DNA of 7,545 bases, from assembly GCA_900543365.1 (NCBI GenBank), contig UQRG01000066.1, forward strand, positions 1 through 7,545, read 5' to 3'. The notes under the pieces were generated by a model. It did no database searches and was not told where the DNA came from. It was given only the letters and a program-made list of their open reading frames with translations. A program made the translations under genes and the position numbers. Shown here one piece after another: positions 1 to 5,209 of this stretch (its first letter is position 1; each line of letters opens with the position of its first letter). This stretch comes from an uncultured Eubacterium sp. GTDB taxonomy: Bacteria; Bacillota; Clostridia; Lachnospirales; CAG-274.

Positions 1-154
1 AATTTAATGTAATATTTTGAAATTGTGTATATCTATTCAAATTATTAAATTTATTAATATAAAAACTTTTTGAATAAATAAACAAAATATAGTTTATATA
101 AACGATTTGTAATATACAGATAATATTTCATCAAATTTTACAGGTATTTAAATC
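1..154. other. AT-rich non-coding stretch
   Basis: No open frame of useful length and no gene family is visible on either strand. The stretch is extremely AT-rich and lies just past the terminator of the rplM-rpsI operon. The only ordered element I see is a perfect 12-base palindrome, GTTTATATAAAC, at 92-103. Such palindromes arise easily in DNA this AT-rich. It could be the upstream region of a gene beyond the left edge, but no convincing promoter can be defined. Confidence 0.5.
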
Positions 155-189
155 AAAAAACCTCGGAAACAAGCCGTTTCCGAGGTTTT
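155..189 (-). terminator. Intrinsic terminator of rplM-rpsI
   Basis: A perfect inverted repeat pairs 157-170 with 176-189. The core arm is CCTCGGAAAC and the loop is five bases. Read on the minus strand, the stem is followed by six T residues (155-160 on the plus strand are all A). It begins 25 bases after the rpsI stop, so it closes the two-gene operon. The opposite side has only four T residues, so it may also work weakly on the plus strand. Confidence 0.93.
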
Positions 190-214
190 ATAATTCTTAT
201 TATATTTAAAAATA

Positions 215-607
215 TTATCTCTTTGAGAACTGAGGAGCTCTTCTTGCAGCCTTTAAGCCGTACTTCTTTCTTTCCTTCATTCTTGGATCTCTTGTTAAGA
301 AACCAGCTCTCTTTAAAGGAGTTCTGAAATCATCATCAGCTTCTAATAAAGCTCTTGAAATACCGTGTCTAATAGCACCAGCCTGACCTGTAGTACCACC
401 ACCCTGAACATTAACGATAATATCAAACTTGCCGTTAGTACCAGTAGCCTCTAATGGCTGTCTAACAATAAGCTTTAATGTTTCAAGACCAAAGTATTCT
501 TCAATATCCTTCTTATTAATTGTAATCTTACCTGTACCAGGAACTAAGTAAACTCTAGCTACAGAGCTCTTTCTTCTACCTGTACCATAATATCTAGCCT
601 CTGCCAT
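215..607 (-). CDS. rpsI: 30S ribosomal protein S9 (uS9)
   Basis: This is S9 of the small ribosomal subunit, at the normal family length of 130 residues. The N-terminal signature GTGRRKSSVARVYL begins at residue 8, the glycine-rich GGGTTGQAGAIRHGI segment lies near residues 69-83, and the C-terminus is the basic tail ending SKR. In known ribosomes this tail reaches the P-site tRNA anticodon stem. The ATG at 607 is preceded by AAGGAGG (615-621, minus strand) at good spacing. It lies 15 bases after the rplM stop, giving the conserved rplM-rpsI pair, and is followed at once by a strong terminator. Expression should be governed by the promoter and leader upstream of rplM. Nothing is missing or unusual. 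Confidence 0.98.
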   Translation of the reverse strand: MAEARYYGTGRRKSSVARVYLVPGTGKITINKKDIEEYFGLETLKLIVRQPLEATGTNGKFDIIVNVQGGGTTGQAGAIRHGISRALLEADDDFRTPLKRAGFLTRDPRMKERKKYGLKAARRAPQFSKR

Positions 608-622
608 AATGGAACCTCCTTA

Positions 623-1060
623 TTAGTATCTAATCTCTAATGCTTCAGGCTTCTGAGCTTCGTGATTGTGCTCTGCACCAGCATAAACATGTAACTTCTT
701 TAACATATTCTTACCAAGAGAGTTCTTTGGAAGCATACCCTTAACAGCGTGCTTAATAACTTCCTCTGGCTTCTTATTCATCATTTCCTTTAAAGTAGTC
801 TCTTTAAAACCACCAGTATACTCTGAATGACTTCTATAAAGCTTCTGATCTAACTTCTTACCAGTAACAGCAATCTTATCAGCATTGATAATGATTACAT
901 AATCACCTGTATCAAGGTGTGGTGTATAAATAGGCTTATTCTTACCTCTAAGAACTGCAGCAACCTGAGATGCAAGACGACCAAGAGTCTGACCTTCAGC
1001 ATCAACAACATACCATTTTCTCTCTATTTCAGCTGTCTTAGCTATAAATGTTGTTCTCAT
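623..1060 (-). CDS. rplM: 50S ribosomal protein L13 (uL13)
   Basis: This is L13, an early-assembling protein of the large subunit, 145 residues long and so of normal family length. Recognisable parts are RKWYVVDAEGQTLGRLAS (about residues 14-31), the HLDTGDYVIIINADKIAVTGKK stretch (about 48-69), YRSHSEYTGGFKE (about 75-87) and the signature GMLPKNSLGKNMLKKLHVYAG (from residue 108). The ATG at 1060 has GGAAGGAG upstream on the minus strand. It is the first gene of a two-gene operon with rpsI. A consensus-like promoter and a structured 5' leader precede it, so autogenous or ribosomal-protein-dependent control is likely by analogy with other Firmicutes. It is divergent from the YoaK-type gene at 1313. 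Confidence 0.98.
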   Translation of the reverse strand: MRTTFIAKTAEIERKWYVVDAEGQTLGRLASQVAAVLRGKNKPIYTPHLDTGDYVIIINADKIAVTGKKLDQKLYRSHSEYTGGFKETTLKEMMNKKPEEVIKHAVKGMLPKNSLGKNMLKKLHVYAGAEHNHEAQKPEALEIRY

Positions 1061-1195
1061 TTGAAAATCTCCTTCCGAAAATTTAAAAAGTTATAATTAC
1101 CAAATTGTCACTTCCCCCAAATGTCCGAAAAGGAGTCCTGACCAAATATATAATCAAACTGCTGCGGGGCTAACGCATACAGTCGATATTCAAAC
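1061..1195 (-). promoter_or_regulatory. L13-type ribosomal protein leader
   Basis: About 135 nt separate the predicted transcript start (near 1195) from the rplM ATG and can fold into defined stems. Stem one pairs ACTG with CAGT and TGCG with CGCA around a seven-base loop (1158-1183). Stem two pairs GTCA with TGAC and CTCC with GGGG (1107-1142). The Shine-Dalgarno GGAAGGAG lies just before the start codon. Low-GC Gram-positive bacteria are known to carry an L13 leader motif before rplM-rpsI. Position and folding fit that motif, but a covariance-model match has not been run. I see no clear terminator hairpin inside the leader, so control of translation initiation is as likely as attenuation. 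Confidence 0.72.
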
Positions 1196-1201
1196 AAAAT
1201 T

Positions 1202-1230
1202 ATTTTACTACATATACCAAGTCTTGTCAA
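1202..1230 (-). promoter_or_regulatory. SigA-type promoter of rplM-rpsI
   Basis: On the minus strand a perfect TTGACA (-35, 1225-1230) is followed after exactly 17 bases by TAAAAT (-10, 1202-1207). This is nearly the housekeeping consensus and fits a highly expressed ribosomal-protein operon. The expected start of transcription is near 1195, giving the leader described next to it. Confidence 0.9.
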
Positions 1231-1250
1231 GAATTTTTTTTCATAAATTA

Positions 1251-1278
1251 TTGATTTTTTTTCAAATTGTGATAGAAT
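1251..1278 (+). promoter_or_regulatory. Promoter of the YoaK-type gene
   Basis: TTGATT (1251-1256) and TAGAAT (1273-1278) are separated by 16 bases. A TG at 1270-1271 one base before the -10 element gives an extended -10. Transcription would start near 1285, about 28 bases before the ATG, giving a short leader. It lies back to back with the rplM promoter, the two -35 elements being about 20 bases apart. Confidence 0.65.
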
Positions 1279-1312
1279 ACTACTATATTAATAAACATAG
1301 GAGTTGTGATAA

Positions 1313-2038
1313 ATGAATAAGACTAAGTTCCAACCTTCTGAGTCCTTTACTTTAGGTATACTATTAGCAATATCCGGAGGGTTTTGGGATACATATACTT
1401 ATATTTTAAGAGGAGAAGTTTTTGCAAATGCTGAAACTGGCAATATAGTACTTTTAGGTATAAATATAGCAAAAGGAAATTTTAAAAATGCTATTAATTA
1501 TCTTATACCTATTCTTGCTTTCGCTTTAGGTGTATTTATTATAGGACTTATTAGAAAAAAGTTTAGGGATATTTCAGTATTTCATTGGCGTAATATAATT
1601 ATTACTATTGAAATACTTATTATTTTTAGTGTTGGTTTTATGCCAGAAGCCCTTAATCACTTAGTAAATGTGTTGGTTTCATTTGTGTGTGCTATGCAGG
1701 TTGCAACATTTAAAAAGGTTTGGGATTGCCCTTGTGCCACAACAATGTGTACTGGCAACCTTCGTTCTTGCATAGAAAATCTCTTTCAATATTTAAACAC
1801 TAACAATAAAACTTTTTTAAGAAAATCCCTAGTATATTTTAGCGTTATTATATTTTTTATTTTTGGAGCTTTGTTAGGTACTATTTGTTCTTTACAATTT
1901 GGCATAAAAGCTATTTGGATAACTTGCTTAATTCTCTTTATGTCATATCCTGTAATGAAAAAGAATTTTCTTCATAGACATTTTTTTAACATTAAGTATA
2001 AATATTTAAAATTAAAAAAGAAATTAAATAACAAATAA
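1313..2038 (+). CDS. YoaK/DUF1275-family membrane protein
   Basis: This is an integral membrane protein of 241 residues with about six hydrophobic segments (roughly 12-31, 61-80, 95-113, 117-133, 172-192 and 195-215) and a strongly basic C-terminal tail rich in Lys. Two family signatures are visible: GGFWDTYTYILRGEVFANAE followed by TGN (residues 22-44), and the related half-motif ending ATTMCTGNLRS (about 142-152). This pattern of two related TGN-containing halves is typical of the DUF1275/YoaK group. The function of that group is poorly known; transport is a guess. Cysteines cluster around the second motif (C126, C139, C141, C146, C153). AGGAG at 1299-1303 lies nine bases before the ATG. 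It is the only plus-strand gene here, with its own promoter and a strong terminator, so it looks like an independent unit inserted between conserved operons. Confidence 0.88.
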   Translation: MNKTKFQPSESFTLGILLAISGGFWDTYTYILRGEVFANAETGNIVLLGINIAKGNFKNAINYLIPILAFALGVFIIGLIRKKFRDISVFHWRNIIITIEILIIFSVGFMPEALNHLVNVLVSFVCAMQVATFKKVWDCPCATTMCTGNLRSCIENLFQYLNTNNKTFLRKSLVYFSVIIFFIFGALLGTICSLQFGIKAIWITCLILFMSYPVMKKNFLHRHFFNIKYKYLKLKKKLNNK

Positions 2039-2042
2039 AATA

Positions 2043-2086
2043 GGCTGTTACAAAATATTTTACTATTTTGTAACAGCCTTTTCTTT
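2043..2086. terminator. Strong bidirectional terminator
   Basis: A perfect 15-bp stem pairs 2043-2057 (GGCTGTTACAAAATA) with 2064-2078 around a six-base loop. On the plus strand TTTTCTTT follows, ending the YoaK-type gene whose stop is five bases upstream. On the minus strand TATTTTATTT follows, so the same hairpin can end transcripts from the Asn-rich gene (stop at 2100) and from rbgA. Confidence 0.93.
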
Positions 2087-2099
2087 AGTAAATTAATTA

Positions 2100-2285
2100 T
2101 TAGCTTCTCTGACTCTGATTGTTAGAGTTTCTGTTATTATTTCTGTTAGAGTTATTACTCTTCTTATCCATTTCCTGACTAATTTCATTAGCAAACTCTA
2201 CTCTGTTTGAATTGTTGTTAGAGTTTCTTTCTGAATTTCTTTCACTCTGATTACAGTTTGAATTTCTTTCACTTCTGTTGTTCAT
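2100..2285 (-). CDS. Asn/Ser/Arg-rich small protein, possible SASP-like
   Basis: I do not recognise a named family. The 61-residue product holds 21 Asn, 12 Ser and 8 Arg, has no hydrophobic segment and should be disordered and soluble. SERNS occurs at residues 5-9, 14-18 and 18-22. The one non-repetitive part is NRVEFANEISQEMDKK (27-42). Its EFANE resembles the TEFASET element of gamma-type small acid-soluble spore proteins and the site cut by the germination protease GPR. A spore storage or coat role is therefore a reasonable hypothesis, not a finding. Translation is well supported: AGGAGG at 2295-2300 lies nine bases before the ATG, and the frame is closed by TAA before a shared terminator. 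It lies 84 bases downstream of rbgA, with a possible promoter of its own. A low-complexity spurious frame is the main alternative. Confidence 0.72.
   Translation of the reverse strand: MNNRSERNSNCNQSERNSERNSNNNSNRVEFANEISQEMDKKSNNSNRNNNRNSNNQSQRS
2232..2273 (-). repeat. 15-base direct repeat inside the Asn-rich gene
   Basis: The plus-strand word TGAATTTCTTTCACT occurs at 2232-2246 and again at 2259-2273, a period of 27 bases or nine codons. It encodes the repeated SERNS peptide and keeps the reading frame, which suggests growth of the gene by in-frame duplication. Confidence 0.85.
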
Positions 2286-2335
2286 AATATGTGACCTCCT
2301 AATAAATATAAAGACATATTTGCCTTACAACCATT

Positions 2336-2364
2336 ATTATAATCAAATCACAAATTTTTATACA
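2336..2364 (-). promoter_or_regulatory. Possible promoter of the Asn-rich gene
   Basis: On the minus strand a perfect TATAAT (2336-2341) is preceded 17 bases upstream by TGTATA (2359-2364), which matches the SigA -35 at only three of six positions. The -10 is good and the spacing ideal, so a weak SigA promoter or one read by another sigma factor is possible. I could not fit the SigG, SigF or SigE consensus convincingly at their usual spacings. It lies directly after the rbgA stop, so the gene may also be read through from rbgA. Confidence 0.45.
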
Positions 2365-2369
2365 GCTAA

Positions 2370-3239
2370 TTAATTTCCATTTTTTTCTAAATCACTTACA
2401 CTTTCAAGAGTCATTTTACCAAGAGTACCTGCCCTAAATTCATCAATAACAATATCAGCAGTTCTCTTATAATCTACTTCTCCACCTTTTTTAAGAAATC
2501 CCCTTTTAACAGCAATTTTTTCATAAATTTCGTGAACCGGAGTATTTTCATCATATTCAATACCATATCTATTCTTAATAGCATTTGGATATAGCTTATC
2601 TAAATATTCAATAAGGTGAGTAACCAATACTGTACTATCCATAATGTCATCATTTATGGCCCCTGTAAAAGCAAGTCTTAAACCTACAGCTTGGTCATCA
2701 AACTTAGGCCATAAAATACCAGGTGTATCTAAAAGTTCAAAATCTTTCTTAATTTTTACCCACTGTTTTGCTCTTGTTACACCTGCTTTATCACCAGTTT
2801 TAGCCATATTTCTACCTACAAATTTGTTAATAAGTGTAGACTTACCAACATTAGGTATACCAACAATCATAGCTCTAGTTGGCACAAATATTCTGCCTCT
2901 TTTTCTAAGTCTTTCAACCTTTTCAGCCATAAGTTCCTTGGCTACAGGTGTAATTTCCTTAATACCCTTACCTGTTGTAGAGTTTGCCTCAATAACTTCA
3001 AATCCTTTTGACCTAAAATATTCAGCCCATTCCTTTGTCTTTTTTTCGTCTGCAAGGTCGGCCTTATTAAGTATAACAATTCTCTTTTTATTAACTGCAA
3101 GCTTATCAATTTCCGGATTTTTACTGCTTAAAGGCAATCTAGCATCTAAAAGTTCAATAACAATATCTACAAGTGAAATATTTTCCTGCATCATTCTTCT
3201 TGTTTTTGTCATATGACCAGGATACCATTGTATATTCAT
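2370..3239 (-). CDS. rbgA: Ribosome biogenesis GTPase RbgA (YlqF)
   Basis: This is a circularly permuted GTPase needed for late maturation of the 50S subunit in Firmicutes. Its 289 residues compare with about 282 in Bacillus subtilis. The motif order is permuted as expected: G4 NKAD at 58-61, G5-like ANS near 85-87, then the P-loop GIPNVGKS at 127-134, the G2 region GVTR at 153-156 and G3 DTPG at 171-174. The N-terminal WYPGHM carries His9, the position of the catalytic histidine in the B. subtilis enzyme. The C-terminal part (about 190-289) is the helical RNA-contact domain. The ATG at 3239 has GAAAGGAG upstream. It follows rplS and is separated from it by a hairpin. Pairing with L19 fits its job on the 50S particle. 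A lepB gene, often found between rplS and rbgA in relatives, is not present here. Confidence 0.96.
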   Translation of the reverse strand: MNIQWYPGHMTKTRRMMQENISLVDIVIELLDARLPLSSKNPEIDKLAVNKKRIVILNKADLADEKKTKEWAEYFRSKGFEVIEANSTTGKGIKEITPVAKELMAEKVERLRKRGRIFVPTRAMIVGIPNVGKSTLINKFVGRNMAKTGDKAGVTRAKQWVKIKKDFELLDTPGILWPKFDDQAVGLRLAFTGAINDDIMDSTVLVTHLIEYLDKLYPNAIKNRYGIEYDENTPVHEIYEKIAVKRGFLKKGGEVDYKRTADIVIDEFRAGTLGKMTLESVSDLEKNGN

Positions 3240-3269
3240 AATAATCTCCTTTCATTTTTTCTATATATG

Positions 3270-3298
3270 AAAACACCCCTGACTAATTTAGTCAGGGG
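3270..3298 (-). terminator. Hairpin between rplS and rbgA (terminator/attenuator)
   Basis: An inverted repeat CCCCTGACT / AGTCAGGGG (3276-3284 with 3290-3298) forms a nine-bp stem with a five-base loop. On the minus strand TG and then only four T residues follow. It lies 17 bases after the rplS stop and 30 bases before the rbgA start. No promoter is visible between it and rbgA, so it is more likely a leaky terminator that lowers rbgA expression relative to rplS than a full stop. An RNA-stabilising hairpin at the rplS 3' end is also possible. Confidence 0.75.
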
Positions 3299-3315
3299 AA
3301 TTAAGGTAAATCAAA

Positions 3316-3678
3316 TTACTTTGTTCTTCTTGTAATATCTTCCTTAACCTTAGCAGCCTTACCAACTCTATCTCTTAAGTAGTTAAGCTTAGCTCTTCTA
3401 ACGATACCATATCTAACAACTTCAATACGGTCAATTCTTGGTGAATGTAATGGCCAAGTCTTTTCAACACCTACACCATAAGAAACTCTTCTTACAGTAA
3501 ATGTTTCTCTTGAGCTACCACCCTGTCTCTTAAGAACAACACCCTCAAACATCTGGATTCTTTCCTTAGAACCTTCTACAATCTTAGCGTATACCTTTAC
3601 AGTATCACCAACTTTAAATTCAGGAATGTCAGTCTTTAACTGGCTGTTTTCAATTTCTCTAATTACTTCGTAATTCAT
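3316..3678 (-). CDS. rplS: 50S ribosomal protein L19 (bL19)
   Basis: L19 is a large-subunit protein at the interface with the 30S subunit, where it takes part in bridges to 16S rRNA. The product has 120 residues, close to the usual 115 or so. Signatures visible are FKVGDTVKVYAKIVEGSKERIQ (from 21), FEGVVL (44-49), TVRRVSYGVGVEKTWPLHSP (61-80) and the basic C-terminal RRAKLNYLRDRVGKAA (94-109). The ATG at 3678 is served by AAAGGAAGG about ten bases upstream. It has its own promoter and a structured leader, and a hairpin separates it from rbgA downstream. The usual bacterial neighbours trmD and rimM are not next to it, so the gene has left the classic rpsP-rimM-trmD-rplS group. Confidence 0.98.
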   Translation of the reverse strand: MNYEVIREIENSQLKTDIPEFKVGDTVKVYAKIVEGSKERIQMFEGVVLKRQGGSSRETFTVRRVSYGVGVEKTWPLHSPRIDRIEVVRYGIVRRAKLNYLRDRVGKAAKVKEDITRRTK

Positions 3679-3771
3679 AAGGTTTTTACCTTCCTTTCGT
3701 CATAAATGTTCTTGATGCAAATTTAATCCACCTTGTGGACGCACCAGCGGACCATTCGTTTTCACTACCAG
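3679..3771 (-). promoter_or_regulatory. L19-type ribosomal protein leader
   Basis: About 93 nt lie between the predicted transcript start (near 3771) and the rplS ATG. The region is much more GC-rich and structured than other spacers here. CGC-TGGT-GCG (3740-3749) forms a small hairpin whose outer flanks TGG and CCA can extend it. TCCAC-AAG-GTGGA (3727-3739) forms a second hairpin that competes for the same CCA. Mutually exclusive pairing would suit a regulatory switch. An L19 leader motif before rplS is known in low-GC Gram-positive bacteria. This assignment rests on position and folding, not on a model search. Confidence 0.68.
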
Positions 3772-3777
3772 TTTACT

Positions 3778-3806
3778 ATTATATCATAAGGAAATATGAA
3801 ATGCAA
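3778..3806 (-). promoter_or_regulatory. SigA-type promoter of rplS
   Basis: On the minus strand a perfect TATAAT (3778-3783) preceded by TGA gives an extended -10. TTGCAT (3801-3806) lies 17 bases upstream as a partial -35. The expected start of transcription is near 3771. The promoter begins about 16 bases beyond the stop of the pseudouridine synthase gene, with no terminator between them, so some rplS transcripts may also come from the lspA operon. Confidence 0.85.
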
Positions 3807-3821
3807 GCATTTTTTCAACAA

Positions 3822-4736
3822 TTACTGCTGATTTTTAAGTCTATATATTAACTTATTAAAATACTCTGGCAACTCAGTTTCAAACTCCATATACTCACCA
3901 GTTCTAGGGTGAATAAAGCCTAAAACCTTAGCGTGAAGTACCTGTCCTTGGAGATTAAACACCTGTTTTTTAGGTCCATACACTGGGTCACCTAAAAGAG
4001 GATGACCAATATGTGCCATATGAACTCTTATTTGATGAGTTCTACCCGTTTCAAGTTTAAGCTCTACAAGAGTAAACTTACCCATTCTTTCAATGACCTT
4101 ATAATGAGTAACAGCATTTCTGCCACCCGTTCTCAATACTGCCATTTTCTTTCTGTCGTTTTGTGACCTACCTATAAGAGTGCTAACTGTACCCCCGTCT
4201 TCATCAAATCCGTTATAAACAATAGCATTATATATTCTGTTCATTGAATGTTCTGCAAGCTGTTCACTTAACCCCTTATGAGCTAAATCAGACTTAGCAA
4301 TAACAAGAACACCGCTTGTATCCTTATCAATTCTATGAACAATACCTGGTCTTAAAACTCCATTAATACCAGATAAATTATCACCACAATGATACATAAG
4401 AGCATTAACAAGAGTGCCACTATAATGTCCTGGAGCAGGGTGTACAACCATATCTTGTGGCTTATTTACAACAATTAAATCAGAATCTTCATAAAGAATA
4501 TCAAGAGGAATATTCTCTGCCTCTATATTTACACCTTCAGGCTCTGGAATTTCTACCTCTATAATATCCCCTTGTCTTAGCTTATAATTTTTATTGACAG
4601 ATTTTCCATTTACTGTAATGTTGCCCTTATCAATTAGCTTTTGCAAGGCTGAACGAGATATATCTTCAAGTTCATCATTAAGATAATGGTCTATTCTTTT
4701 GTTAATATCTTCAAGTTCAACAGAATAAATATCCAT
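3822..4736 (-). CDS. RluD-type rRNA pseudouridine synthase (YlyB-like)
   Basis: This enzyme of the RluA/RluD family isomerises uridine to pseudouridine in RNA, probably 23S rRNA. It has 304 residues. The N-terminal S4 RNA-binding domain covers about residues 13-60, with LQKLIDKGNITVNGK at 31-45. The catalytic domain follows, with NKPQDMVVHPAPGH near 91-104, the signature HRIDKDTSG at 134-142 (catalytic Asp137) and the C-terminal GRTHQIRVHMAHIGHPLLGD at 231-250. The ATG at 4736 overlaps the lspA stop in a TAATG arrangement, so translation is probably coupled. The lspA-rluD pairing matches lspA-ylyB in B. subtilis. The exact target uridines cannot be read from sequence, so RluD itself versus another paralogue stays open. 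No terminator follows before the rplS promoter. Confidence 0.93.
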   Translation of the reverse strand: MDIYSVELEDINKRIDHYLNDELEDISRSALQKLIDKGNITVNGKSVNKNYKLRQGDIIEVEIPEPEGVNIEAENIPLDILYEDSDLIVVNKPQDMVVHPAPGHYSGTLVNALMYHCGDNLSGINGVLRPGIVHRIDKDTSGVLVIAKSDLAHKGLSEQLAEHSMNRIYNAIVYNGFDEDGGTVSTLIGRSQNDRKKMAVLRTGGRNAVTHYKVIERMGKFTLVELKLETGRTHQIRVHMAHIGHPLLGDPVYGPKKQVFNLQGQVLHAKVLGFIHPRTGEYMEFETELPEYFNKLIYRLKNQQ

Positions 4737-5209
4737 TACTTTTCCTCCATATTTTTATCAAAAAACATTATACCCAACACAAGAAAAAATGCACCAATAC
4801 AAACACAAATATCAGCAAAATTAAATACAGGAAAGTCATATCCAAAAATATTAAAATTAAGCATATCAACAACAAAACCTCTAAAAATTCTGTCAATAGC
4901 ATTGCCAACAGCACCAGCACATATAAGTACAATAGATACTCTTACAATAAATAAACGATTTTGTTGTACCAACTTAGAATAATATATAGCCAAACCAATG
5001 CAAACAATAATGGTAAGTAAAACAAATAGCCATTTACCTCCTTCAAGCATACCAAAGGCTGCTCCTCTGTTTTCAACATAAGTTAAACTAAAAAAGTTAT
5101 TTATAATATCTATGTTGCCAATTGGCTTTAATGCTATAAATGTAATATATTTAATTGCTTGGTCTATGCCTACAAGTATGGCAAAAAATAATAAAGGTAA
5201 TACAATCAT
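4736..5209 (-). CDS. lspA: Lipoprotein signal peptidase (signal peptidase II)
   Basis: This inner-membrane aspartyl protease removes the signal peptide from diacylglyceryl-modified prolipoproteins. I place the start at ATG 5209, giving 157 residues, because GGAGG lies five bases before it. A TTG at 5221 in the same frame would place that ribosome site inside the coding region. Motifs are IDQAIKY near 15-21, the conserved NRGAAFG at 47-53, GNAIDR at 102-107 (catalytic Asp106) and FNFAD at 129-133 (catalytic Asp133). Four membrane segments are apparent near 3-14, 60-77, 87-103 and 134-150. The C-terminus is short and charged. It is coupled to the downstream pseudouridine synthase by a one-base overlap. 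A 284-nt gap separates it from aroB. Confidence 0.96.
   Translation of the reverse strand: MIVLPLLFFAILVGIDQAIKYITFIALKPIGNIDIINNFFSLTYVENRGAAFGMLEGGKWLFVLLTIIVCIGLAIYYSKLVQQNRLFIVRVSIVLICAGAVGNAIDRIFRGFVVDMLNFNIFGYDFPVFNFADICVCIGAFFLVLGIMFFDKNMEEK

Noticed and set aside
92..103. Perfect palindrome GTTTATATAAAC as an operator
   Set aside because: It is almost entirely A/T, in a very AT-rich stretch with no gene in view, so chance is a sufficient explanation.
2644..3216. Long plus-strand open frame of 190 codons opposite rbgA
   Set aside because: It lies wholly inside rbgA, whose GTPase motifs are complete. The translation is a hydrophobic, Ser/Leu-rich antisense shadow with no family resemblance.
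3805..3821. Terminator between the pseudouridine synthase gene and rplS
   Set aside because: The only pairing near the stop is a five-bp stem with a wobble pair, followed by A residues and not T on the coding strand.
4686..4982. Plus-strand frame across the lspA-rluD junction
   Set aside because: It is antisense to two well-supported overlapping genes and shows no recognisable domain, so it is a chance frame in AT-rich DNA.
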